Source of the DNA: Micromonospora sp. U21 | Lineage (GTDB): Bacteria; Actinomycetota; Actinomycetes; Mycobacteriales; Micromonosporaceae | Reading direction: 5' to 3' | DNA length: 64,000 bases | Assembly (NCBI RefSeq): GCF_018070045.1 | Contig: NZ_JAGPYK010000013.1 | Location: forward strand, 1-64,000 | Position numbers and translations under genes: made by a program | The notes under the pieces: generated by a model | The model's database searches: none | Seen by the model: only the letters and a program-made list of their open reading frames with translations | Told to the model about the DNA's origin: nothing | Shown: positions 53,801 to 60,917 of the stretch, piece after piece | How the letters are laid out: each line of letters begins with the position of its first letter | Position numbering within the stretch: position 1 is the stretch's first letter

Positions 53801-54122
53801 CGTCGCCGACACGACGGTGGTCGAGGGCGACAAGGGCACGCGCCAGCTCACCTTCACCGCCACCGTGTCCCGGCCGCTGTCCCGGCCGGTGCTGCTCTGC
53901 GCCGCCACCCTCGGGGGTACGGCGCAGGCCGGCTCGGACTTCGACCCGTACGCCGGCTGCCGCACCCTGTCCGCCGGGCAGACCTCAGTGGCCTTCCCGG
54001 TCACGGTGCGCGGTGACCGGAAGCGGGAGGCGGACGAGAAGCTGACGCTGGTGGTGGCCGGCGTGCCCGGCCTGCGGCTGGCCGACCCGCTCGGAACAGG
54101 CACCATCACGAACGACGACTGA
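50844..54122 (+). CDS. Large secreted nuclease (ExeM/NucH type)
   Basis: The 1092-residue protein has a Sec signal (about 1-31, AAPTAASAAP). Domains in order: lamin-tail-like (FISEYVEGSSNNKAIEL, about 33-150), two Ig/cadherin-like stretches, an OB-like region (RGVITQLTLALTSAG), an endonuclease/exonuclease/phosphatase domain (VATYNVENLYDY about 610, LILVQEAEDQD, YGGDLNVF, SSDHDPQV about 970), and a C-terminal Calx-beta-like domain. It should cut extracellular DNA for nutrient use or matrix turnover. Confidence 0.92.
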   Translation: MRPRRTIAALATATVAVTVTALGVAPTAASAAPTDLFISEYVEGSSNNKAIELFNGTGGAVDLSAGGYQLQLFFNGSGTATTIALTGTVAAGDAFVFASASAGSAILAQADQTTGASLFNGDDAIVLRRGTTVLDSIGQVGVDPGTEWGTGATSTADNTLRRLPTVTAGDTDPSDPFDPAVQWAGFPVDTFDGLGTHTVDGGGPVDAPAALTCGGPMVTAAGTAATREVTATDPDDTIVDLAVTAVSPAPATGSITRTALTPAEGVGGTARATVGASADLAAGAYTVTVTATDAGGGTASCALVVQVTRELTVGEVQGPTTDDESGPADRSPLAPASGNGTSSTLYDVRGVITQLTLALTSAGAEQHGFFLQSRTGDTDGDPTSSDGVFVFMGTFTSLIGGYVPTVSDEVVLRARVSEYFNFTQLSGASLVRRIATGLAVDTTVAVTDAAPPAELTDAQRFWERHEGARLRVRAGSGAVSGRDVFSSTADAELWVVDRDDPLLDRADPYARRVFRDSHPLDNDPTRRFDDGNGQRVLLGSMGVKGTAGDSTALLPPAHTFDTLRTDAVGGVYYSFEKYGVQVERAEFAAGADPSKNNPPKPADRSQEVAVATYNVENLYDYRDDPFDGCDFAGNAGCTGVSPPFDYVPGSEAEYREQLAALADQIVKDLHAPDLILVQEAEDQDICTVSGAALSCGDTNNADGAPDSIQELALTVAAAGGPTYAAAYDRTGADARGITAAFLYRTDRVSLAAATATDPLLGSAPTVQYRAPGLPANADVQNPKALNAVLPSDVDTSTGRDGNNVFTRAPQLGRFSVAATPGSTERFTLYALSNHYSSGPDSRVGQRREQARYGAAIVTAIEAADQTARVVYGGDLNVFPRPDDPIATGDQPTPSDQLAPLYEAGLHNLWDNLVADVPASAYSYSFEGQAQTLDHLFVNDALYGDLVQVRAAHINADWPAEFSGDGSRGSSDHDPQVARFRSRASLTVADTTVVEGDKGTRQLTFTATVSRPLSRPVLLCAATLGGTAQAGSDFDPYAGCRTLSAGQTSVAFPVTVRGDRKREADEKLTLVVAGVPGLRLADPLGTGTITNDD

Positions 54123-54139
54123 TCCTCCGGGCGCCGTGT

Positions 54140-54183
54140 CAGCGGCCCGTCTTCCAGGTTCACGCTCGGACGGCGGGCCGCTG
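54140..54183. terminator. Hairpin after the nuclease gene
   Basis: CAGCGGCCCG (54140-54149) pairs exactly with 54174-54183, about 20 nt after the nuclease stop. The loop is 24 nt. It lies between convergent frames. Confidence 0.5.
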
Positions 54184-54207
54184 TCGTTGCCGCCGCCGTC
54201 GGTGGCG

Positions 54208-54641
54208 TCAGTGGTAGTCGTGGACGATCGGTGGGGGTGGCAGGTGGCGGTGTTTCGCGACCCGTACCTCCCACTGGCTACGCCGTCGCCGCGCCTCCCG
54301 ATCCGCCGAGCTTCGGTGATAGGTCTCGGGCGGTCGGGCCAGCCCGTAGATGTCCCCCCACCACTCCCCCGGCTCGGGGTCGAGGATGGTGTCCAGGTGT
54401 GAGGGGTAGCGACGGCCAGCACCGTCGTGGACATCCTCCCGGTCGGCCATCGGCTGGACCAGCTGGGGATCAGGCTGCCCGCTTCGACCCGCCCCACCGT
54501 CGATGGCGAAACCTTGGCGAAGCGGGCCATCTGGTGCTTGCTCAGCCGGACGATCCGACGTGCCCGGCGGACGAGACCAGCAATGGGAAACCGACCGACG
54601 GTGGGACCGGTGGGAGGAGGAGGATCGAGCGCCGACGCCAT
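54208..54641 (-). pseudogene. Decayed XRE-family regulator (deletion and frameshift)
   Basis: From ATG 54641 the frame encodes GLVRRARRIVRLSKHQMARF and KVSPSTVGRVEAGSLIPS, a clear Cro/C1-type helix-turn-helix. Near 54465 the frame turns to nonsense, while a shifted frame carries on LVQPMADREDVHDG and RRYPSHLDTILDPEPGEWWG to a stop at 54208. In the actinobacterial family I recall, about 20-25 residues normally lie between these blocks, so a deletion not a multiple of three best explains it. The intact protein would be about 165-170 residues. Confidence 0.7.
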
Positions 54642-54680
54642 TCGACCACAGTCCCCGTAGTGTCACCCAGGCTCAATACC

Positions 54681-54701
54681 TGTGGATAAACCTGTGGATA
54701 C
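54681..54701. promoter_or_regulatory. Two DnaA-box-like sites
   Basis: TGTGGATAA (54681-54689), the complement of the consensus DnaA box, is followed at 54693-54701 by TGTGGATAC, with the CCTGTGGATA block repeated 12 nt apart. They lie in the 200-nt gap between the decayed regulator and the 3' end of hemB. A two-box site could titrate DnaA; it is not an origin. Confidence 0.4.
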
Positions 54702-54838
54702 CCGACGTGGGCGAGGGGGCGGGGGCGTAGTTGCCGCCCTTTGCGAAGGGGTATCAGGTCTCCCCGAGCGAGTGGTGGGGCTGCCCCCAAGCGGCTACCG
54801 CGGCCCCGGCTCCGACTGTGCGGCCTGCTACGGGCCGC

Positions 54839-55822
54839 TCAGTAGCGCTGGCGGAGCAGTCCGGCGGCCTCGACGGCCCAGTAGGTGAGGATGATCTGTG
54901 CGCCGGCCCGCTTGATCGAGGTGAGCGTCTCCAGCATCACCCGCTCCCGGTCGATCCAGCCGTTCGCGGCGGCCGCCTCGACCATCGCGTACTCACCGGA
55001 GACCTGGTAGGCGGCGACCGGGACATCCACCGCGGCCCGCACCGCCGACACCACGTCGAGGTAGGGCAGCGCCGGCTTGACCATCACCATGTCGGCGCCC
55101 TCGGCGACATCCAGCGCCACCTCGCGCAGCGACTCGCGCAGGTTGGCCGGGTCCTGCTGGTAGGTGCGCCGGTCACCCTCCAGCGCCGACTCCACCGCGT
55201 CCCGGAACGGGCCGTAGAAGGCCGAGGCGTACTTCACGGCGTACGCCAGCACCGCCACGTCGGTGTGCCCGGCCGCGTCGAGCGCCCGGCGTGCCACGCC
55301 GACCTGGCCGTCCATCATCCCGGACGGTCCGACCACGTCGACCCCGGCGGCGGCCTGGGCCACCGCCATCTCGGCGTACGCGTCCAGGGTGGCGTCGTTG
55401 TCCACGTCGCCGCCGGGGGTGAGCAGCCCGCAGTGCCCGTGCGAGGTGAACTCGTCCAGGCACAGGTCGCTCATCACCACCGTGGCGTCGCCCACCTCGG
55501 TCACCACGTCCCGGATGGCGACGTTCAGGATGCCGTTCGGGTCGATGCCACCGGACCCGGTCGGGTCCCGATGCTCCGGCACACCGAAGAGCATGATCCC
55601 GCCGACACCGGCCTGGACCGCCTCGACCGCCGCCTTGCGTAGCGAGTCCCGGGAGTGCTGGAGCACCCCCGGGAGCGACGCGATGGCCCGGGGCTCGGTC
55701 AGCCCCTCCTTGACGAACATCGGCACGATCAGCTCGGCCGGGTCGACCCGCGTCTCGGAGACCAGCCGGCGGATCGCCGGGGTGCGGCGGAGCCGGCGGG
55801 GCCGGATCTCGGGGTACGACAT
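54839..55822 (-). CDS. hemB: Delta-aminolevulinic acid dehydratase (porphobilinogen synthase)
   Basis: The 327-residue enzyme joins two 5-aminolevulinates to porphobilinogen. Metal-site Cys are in SDLCLDEFTSHGHCG, and the two active-site Lys are in AYAVKYASAFYGPFRDA and MVMVKPALPYLD. Length is standard. Last gene of the rex-hem operon, 21 nt after the uroporphyrinogen-III synthase gene. Confidence 0.97.
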   Translation of the reverse strand: MSYPEIRPRRLRRTPAIRRLVSETRVDPAELIVPMFVKEGLTEPRAIASLPGVLQHSRDSLRKAAVEAVQAGVGGIMLFGVPEHRDPTGSGGIDPNGILNVAIRDVVTEVGDATVVMSDLCLDEFTSHGHCGLLTPGGDVDNDATLDAYAEMAVAQAAAGVDVVGPSGMMDGQVGVARRALDAAGHTDVAVLAYAVKYASAFYGPFRDAVESALEGDRRTYQQDPANLRESLREVALDVAEGADMVMVKPALPYLDVVSAVRAAVDVPVAAYQVSGEYAMVEAAAANGWIDRERVMLETLTSIKRAGAQIILTYWAVEAAGLLRQRY

Positions 55823-55843
55823 GGGAGCCCCTCCTGAAGACGA

Positions 55844-57424
55844 CTACCGGAAGCGCAGGGCGGTCGGCCCCTGCACCTTCGAGCCGCGACGCTGCTTCGC
55901 CGGCATGGCGGCGAGCTTCTCGCGCAGCTCGACGGCGTAGGCGGCGAGCGCCTCCACCAGGTCGGGCACCGAGGCGTGCGGCGGCTGGACGTCGACCCGC
56001 AGCCCGAACTCCGTCGCGGTCTCCGCCGTCTTGGGCCCGATGACGGCAACAACGGTACGCGCGTGCGGCTTCCCCGCGATGCCGACCAGGTTCCGCACCG
56101 TGGAGGACGAGGTGAAGAGCACCGCGTCGAACCCGCCCGACTTGATCGCGTCCCGGATCTCGGCCGGCGGCGGCGCGGCCCGGACCGTCCGGTACGCGGT
56201 GACGTCGTCGACCTCCCAGCCGCGCTCGGTGAGCCCGGCGGCGAGCGTCTCGGTGGCGATGTCGGCGCGCGGCAGCAGCACCCGGCCCACCGGGTCGAGG
56301 ATCTCGTCGTGCGGCGAGAACTCGGCCAGCAGCCCCTCGGAGGACTGTTCCCCGGCGGGGATCAGCTCCGGCTGGATGCCGAACGCGCGAACCGCGTCCG
56401 CCGTCGCCTCACCGATGCAGGCGATCTTGACGCCACCGAAGTGCCGGGCGTCCAGCCCGTGCTCGGCGAACTTCTCCCAGACCGCGCGGACCGCGTTCAC
56501 GGAGGTGAAGATGACCCAGGCGTAGCGGCCGTCGACCAGGCCCTTGACCGCCCGCTCCATCTGCGCCGGGGTACGCGGCGGCTCGACCGCGATGGTCGGC
56601 ACCTCGCACGGGATCGCCCCGTACGCGCGCAGCCGGGCGCTCATCACGCCGGCCTGCTCCTTGGTCCGCGGTACCAGCACCTTCCAGCCGTACAGCGGGC
56701 GGTTCTCCCACCAGCTCAGCTTGTCCCGCTGGCCCACGCCGGCGCCGACGGTGAGCACCACCCGGCCGGTGAAGCCGAGCGCGGCGGCCACGAAGCTGTC
56801 GACGGTCGACGTGGTCGTGTACTGGGTCTCGCCGGTGCCGTCGCCGGTCACCCCGACGCCGGTCGTGCCGTCGACCCCGGCGGCCAGCAACCCGTCCCGG
56901 ACGGCGGCGAGGTCACCGGCGTCCACGGCGACGGCGAGCGAGCCCCGGCCGACGGCTGCGGCCAGCGCCTCGAAGTCCAGCGCGCTGACGTCCTCGACGT
57001 CGGCGGCGGTACGCACGCCCGGCAACGGGACCCCCGCGTAGGTGGCCACGCCCTCGGCCTGACCGACCCCGGGCACCACCTCGAAGTGAGCGGCGGTGCG
57101 GGCCACCGCCTGCACCTCCTTGACCACCGAGTCGTGGCCGAACGGGTCGCCGGCGACCAGGTGCACCGCGTTCAGCCCGGACCGGGCCGCGGAGATCAGC
57201 ACCTTCGCCACGTCCCCCGGCGCGCCTTCGGCCGGGGTGAACTCGGCGTCGTCCCTGGCCTCGGCGCGTACGACGGCGAGCAACGACTCCGGGACTCCCC
57301 GGTCGTAGATCACCTGGTCGGCGTCGACCAGGGCGTCGTGCGCCCGACGGGTCAGCAGGCCCGGGTCGCCGGGGCCAGCCCCGACGAACGCGATACGGCC
57401 GACGGGCTTACGGGTGCGGGTCAT
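55844..57424 (-). CDS. hemD: Uroporphyrinogen-III synthase fused to a degenerate SAM methyltransferase domain
   Basis: The 526-residue protein has an N-terminal domain like uroporphyrinogen-III methyltransferase (IAFVGAGPGDPGLLTRRAHDAL, VVPGVGQAEGVATYAGVPL) and a C-terminal HemD domain (VLVPRTKEQAGVMSARLRAYG, WVIFTSVNAVRAVW, DAVLFTSSSTVRNLV). In the first domain the usual GDPFVFGRGG motif is GDPFGHDSVV, so methylation activity is doubtful. Its start overlaps the hemC stop by 4 nt. Confidence 0.94.
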   Translation of the reverse strand: MTRTRKPVGRIAFVGAGPGDPGLLTRRAHDALVDADQVIYDRGVPESLLAVVRAEARDDAEFTPAEGAPGDVAKVLISAARSGLNAVHLVAGDPFGHDSVVKEVQAVARTAAHFEVVPGVGQAEGVATYAGVPLPGVRTAADVEDVSALDFEALAAAVGRGSLAVAVDAGDLAAVRDGLLAAGVDGTTGVGVTGDGTGETQYTTTSTVDSFVAAALGFTGRVVLTVGAGVGQRDKLSWWENRPLYGWKVLVPRTKEQAGVMSARLRAYGAIPCEVPTIAVEPPRTPAQMERAVKGLVDGRYAWVIFTSVNAVRAVWEKFAEHGLDARHFGGVKIACIGEATADAVRAFGIQPELIPAGEQSSEGLLAEFSPHDEILDPVGRVLLPRADIATETLAAGLTERGWEVDDVTAYRTVRAAPPPAEIRDAIKSGGFDAVLFTSSSTVRNLVGIAGKPHARTVVAVIGPKTAETATEFGLRVDVQPPHASVPDLVEALAAYAVELREKLAAMPAKQRRGSKVQGPTALRFR

Positions 57425-58389
57425 TCTGTGCTCCCAAATTGCTGGGTCCCCGAGCCGGTGTGTCCTTCGTGGCCGAGGATCGAGTCGGCGCCGAGGTCGA
57501 GGAGTTCGGCGGCGAGTGCCTTACCGATCTCCGCCGCGTCGGCGGGCGTTCCGGTGCGGGACAGCCGGAGGTCACGAGTGCCGTCCGGGCTGATCACCGC
57601 CCCGCGCAGGTAGATCTCATCGCCGGCGTCACCTTCGGCGAGTTCCGCATAGGCGGCGACGGGTGCGCTGCACCCGGCCTCCAGGGTGGCCAGCAACGCG
57701 CGCTCCGCGGTGACGGCGGCGTGCGACGGTGCGTGGTCGAGCACCGCGAGCAGCTCGACCAGGTCCTGGTCGTCGACCCGGCACTCCACGGCCAGCGCAC
57801 CCTGGGCGGGCGCGGGCAGCATCAGCATCGGGTCCAGCGTCTCGGTGATCACGTCGGCCCGGCCCAGTCGGGCCAGCCCGGCCCGGGCCAGCACGACGGC
57901 GTCGAGGTCGGCCTCGGGGCCGAGCACCCGCGCCAGGCGGGTGTCCACGTTGCCCCGGATGGGGGTGACCTCCAGCTGCAGGCCGAGCGCGTGCAGCTGG
58001 GCGATCCGACGCAGCGCGCCGGTGCCCACGGTGGCCCCGGGCGGCAGCTCGGTGAGCATCCGGGCATCCCGGGCGATCAACGCGTCGCGTGGGTCCTGCC
58101 GGGCCGGTACCGCCGCGATGTGCAGCCCGCCGGCGGCGGCCGTGGGGAGATCCTTGTAGGAGTGCACCGCGAAGTCGATGGTCCGGGCGGCCAACGCGTC
58201 ACGCAGCGCGGAGACGAACACCCCGACGCCGAGCCGGTGCACCGGCGCGCTGGAACGGTCGCCAGCGGTGATCACCTCGACCAGCTCGACCGGACGGCCG
58301 GTGGCGGCGGTCAACGCCTCGGCGACCTGGCCGGACTGGGCCATCGCCAGGGCGCTGCCCCGGGTGCCGAGGCGTAGGGGGGCGGTCAT
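57421..58389 (-). CDS. hemC: Porphobilinogen deaminase (hydroxymethylbilane synthase)
   Basis: The 322-residue enzyme polymerises four porphobilinogens. Signatures: RLGTRGSALAMAQ, VHSYKDLPT, VTPIRGNVDTRL and the cofactor-carrying Cys in LEAGCSAPVAAYA. Overlaps both flanking hem genes by 4 nt. Confidence 0.97.
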   Translation of the reverse strand: MTAPLRLGTRGSALAMAQSGQVAEALTAATGRPVELVEVITAGDRSSAPVHRLGVGVFVSALRDALAARTIDFAVHSYKDLPTAAAGGLHIAAVPARQDPRDALIARDARMLTELPPGATVGTGALRRIAQLHALGLQLEVTPIRGNVDTRLARVLGPEADLDAVVLARAGLARLGRADVITETLDPMLMLPAPAQGALAVECRVDDQDLVELLAVLDHAPSHAAVTAERALLATLEAGCSAPVAAYAELAEGDAGDEIYLRGAVISPDGTRDLRLSRTGTPADAAEIGKALAAELLDLGADSILGHEGHTGSGTQQFGSTE

Positions 58390-59783
58390 CGCGCACCTCC
58401 GGTGGGCGGGGTCGGGTCGGTGGAGTCCGCGCCGAACAGCGGATCGGTGCCGGTGAACGCCGCACCGAGGTCGGGGGCCAGCACGTCGGGGACGGTGTCC
58501 ACCGGCGAGGTCTGCGGCACCTGGAGGTCGAACAGCTCGCGCAGCAGGGCCGCGTACTGGTCGCCGCCGGGCTCCGCGGCCAGCTGGCGGACCTTGACGG
58601 TGGGCTGGTGCAGCAGCCGCTGCACCACGCGGTGCACCGTGCGGGCCACCTCGGCCCGCAGGTCGTCACCGAGGTCGGGGCGGCGCTGGGCCAGCCGGCG
58701 CAGCTCGGCGGTGACCACGTCGTCGGCCCGGCCGCGTAGCGCGGCCACGGTGGGCGCCACATCGGCGCCGCGCAGCCAGGAGAGGAAGCTCTCCACCTCG
58801 CCGAGCACGATCCGCTCGACGGCGGCGGCGTCCGCGGCGGCCGGACCGTCGGCGAGCAGCGCCGCCATCCGGTCGATGTCGATCACCTCGACGCCGGAGA
58901 GGTCGGCGACGCCCTCCTCGACGTCGCGCGGGACGGCGAGGTCGAGCAGGACCAGCGGGCCCCGGGCCGGGGCCCGCTCGGCCAGCGCCGCGCCGACCAC
59001 CGCTCGGGTGAGGACCGGTTCGGTGGAGGCGGTGGCGGCCACTACGATGTCCACTGTGGAGAGCGTGTCGGCCAGCTCGACCATCGGCACGGCGCCCGCC
59101 CCGTACGACTCGGCGAGCCGCACGGCCCGGTCGGCGCCCCGGTTGGTGACGGTGAGCGGCCCGGCACCCAGCCGGGACAGCGTGGCCACCCCGAGCGAGC
59201 CCATCGCGCCGGCCCCGACAACCAGGGCCGGGCGGCCGGCGAGATCACCGTCGAGGTGCCCGGCGGCCAGCTCCAGCGCGGCCGTGACCACGCTCTGGCC
59301 GGCCCGGTCGATGCCGGTCTCGGCGTGGGCCCGCTTGCCGACCCGCAGCGCCTGCTGCATCAGCTCGTGCAGCAGCCGGCCGGCCGAGTCCGCGCCGGTG
59401 GCCCAGTGGTACGCGTCGCGCAACTGCCCGAGGATCTGCGCCTCGCCGACCACCATCGAGTCCAGCCCGGTGGCGACCCGGAAGACGTGGTCCACGGCGG
59501 CGGCGTCGTAGTGCACGTACAGGTGGCTGGCGAGCGCCGCCGGCGAGTTTCCGGCCTGCTCGGCCAGGACGGCGCAGATGTCACCGAGCCCGCCGTGGAA
59601 ACCGGACACGGCGGCGTAGACCTCCACCCGGTTGCAGGTGGAGACGAGCACCGCCTCGGCCACGTACGGCTGGGCGACCAGGCGGTCCAGGGTGCGGGTG
59701 AGGTCCGCGGGAGGCACGGCCAGTTGCTCCAGCGTGGCGACCGGGGCGGTCCGGTAGGACGCGCCGACGACGAGCAGTTTCAC
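58386..59783 (-). CDS. hemA: Glutamyl-tRNA reductase
   Basis: GTG 59783 gives 465 residues beginning MKLLVVGASYRTAPV, with GGAGG 10 nt upstream. The catalytic Cys is in VSTCNRVEVYA, the hinge region has GEAQILGQLRDAY, and the NADPH site is VVGAGAMGSLG. First committed step of C5-pathway tetrapyrrole synthesis. The start overlaps the rex stop by 4 nt, linking haem output to Rex redox sensing. Confidence 0.96.
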   Translation of the reverse strand: MKLLVVGASYRTAPVATLEQLAVPPADLTRTLDRLVAQPYVAEAVLVSTCNRVEVYAAVSGFHGGLGDICAVLAEQAGNSPAALASHLYVHYDAAAVDHVFRVATGLDSMVVGEAQILGQLRDAYHWATGADSAGRLLHELMQQALRVGKRAHAETGIDRAGQSVVTAALELAAGHLDGDLAGRPALVVGAGAMGSLGVATLSRLGAGPLTVTNRGADRAVRLAESYGAGAVPMVELADTLSTVDIVVAATASTEPVLTRAVVGAALAERAPARGPLVLLDLAVPRDVEEGVADLSGVEVIDIDRMAALLADGPAAADAAAVERIVLGEVESFLSWLRGADVAPTVAALRGRADDVVTAELRRLAQRRPDLGDDLRAEVARTVHRVVQRLLHQPTVKVRQLAAEPGGDQYAALLRELFDLQVPQTSPVDTVPDVLAPDLGAAFTGTDPLFGADSTDPTPPTGGAR

Positions 59784-60550
59784 GTGCCGATCGCCTCCTG
59801 GGTGTCGGTGGCCGCGAGCCCGCCGGGCAGGGCGGTGAGAGCGGACCCGCCGGTGGCGGGAAGCGCGGTCAGTGACGCCTTGCGGTGCTCGTGGAAGGAC
59901 AGAATCTGCAGCTCGATGGCGAGGTCGACCTTGCGCACGTCGACCCCCTCCGGAACCGAGAGTACGCACGGCGCGAAGTTGAGGATGCTCGTCACGCCGA
60001 CCGCGACCAGCTGGTCGGCGACCCGCTGGGCGGCGCCGGCCGGGGTGGCGATCACACCGATCGCGATGGACTCCTCCGCGGCGACCGCCGGCAGCTCGTC
60101 GACATGCCGGACCACCAGGCCGTTGATCTCTTCGCCGACCCGGGACGGATCGGCGTCGAGCAGTGCGGCGATCCGGAAGCCCCGGCTGGCGAAGCCGTCG
60201 TAACCGGCCAGGGCGTGACCGAGATTACCCACGCCGACCAGGGCGACCGCCCTGCGCTGGGTGAGCCCGAGCACGTACTCGATCTGCTCGATCAGCAGCG
60301 CGACGTCGTAGCCGACGCCCCGCGTGCCGTACGAGCCGAGGTGGGAGAGGTCCTTGCGGAGCTTGGCGGAGTTGACCCCGGCGGCGGCGGACAGGCCCTC
60401 GCTGGAGACGGTCTCGTGGCCGGCGTCGGCGAGGTTGTGCAGCGCGCGCAGGTACTCCGGGAGCCGCGCGACGGTCGCCTCGGGCAGGTCCGGGAGCACC
60501 GGTACGGCACCGGCGCGGCCGGGCGCGCCTGGGTGACGATGCTGACTCAT
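59780..60550 (-). CDS. rex: Redox-sensing transcriptional repressor Rex
   Basis: ATG 60550 gives 256 residues. The N-terminal winged helix has SSEGLSAAAGVNSAKLRKDL, and the NADH-binding fold has VALVGVGNLGHALAGY and LDADPSRVG. The C-terminal 35 residues are an Ala/Pro/Thr-rich tail. Rex senses NADH/NAD+ and represses respiratory genes. First gene of the operon; a matching operator lies 120 nt upstream. Confidence 0.96.
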   Translation of the reverse strand: MSQHRHPGAPGRAGAVPVLPDLPEATVARLPEYLRALHNLADAGHETVSSEGLSAAAGVNSAKLRKDLSHLGSYGTRGVGYDVALLIEQIEYVLGLTQRRAVALVGVGNLGHALAGYDGFASRGFRIAALLDADPSRVGEEINGLVVRHVDELPAVAAEESIAIGVIATPAGAAQRVADQLVAVGVTSILNFAPCVLSVPEGVDVRKVDLAIELQILSFHEHRKASLTALPATGGSALTALPGGLAATDTQEAIGT

Positions 60551-60669
60551 GAGACTCCGTGCGGTGCGATCCTCGGCCAACTCCGCTGGTCGGCCGCTTA
60601 TGGACTCCCGCTGGCGACCGAGATTGCCGGCTGTGCTAGCAGGGCGCGTCGGAACTAGAGAGTAGGCGC

Positions 60670-60687
60670 TTGTGAAGACGTGCACAA
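60670..60687. promoter_or_regulatory. Rex operator (ROP)
   Basis: TTGTGAA-GACG-TGCACAA fits the ROP consensus TTGTGAAnnnnTTCACAA with a single mismatch. Position 120 nt upstream of the rex start implies control of the whole rex-hem operon, as known in Streptomyces. Confidence 0.9.
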
Positions 60688-60905
60688 ATCGCGATCTTGT
60701 CGCTGCGCGGCGCGACCCCACCAGCACCTCCATTCCGCAAGATCGATCCAGCGGCGTACGCCCGCACCGCCCGGCCAATTATTGCTCAATCCCGACTTCT
60801 CTGACCAATCCCGCGCCCATGCCGCACAGACGTGCCGGGACGGGTAGGGACAGCACTACGGGGGAGAGGCAGGGCTTCGGGATGGGCTGGCGGACCGGGG
60901 CTGCC

Positions 60906-60911
60906 TAGCCT
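60906..60911 (+). promoter_or_regulatory. Possible -10 for leaderless kinase transcript
   Basis: TAGCCT ends 7 nt before the ATG at 60918, so the first base of the codon could be the transcription start. No ribosome-binding site is visible. Confidence 0.45.
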
Positions 60912-60917
60912 TTGGGC

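Larger units (their letters stand above)
60551..60917. other. 367-nt divergent intergenic region
   Basis: Between rex (minus strand) and the histidine kinase (plus strand). It contains the Rex operator at 60670-60687, a locally AT-rich stretch near 60770-60810, and a TANNNT -10-like hexamer just before the kinase start. I see no gene in it. Confidence 0.7.

Noticed and set aside
54681..54701. Chromosome origin
   Set aside because: Only two DnaA boxes, and no dnaA, dnaN or gyrB nearby.
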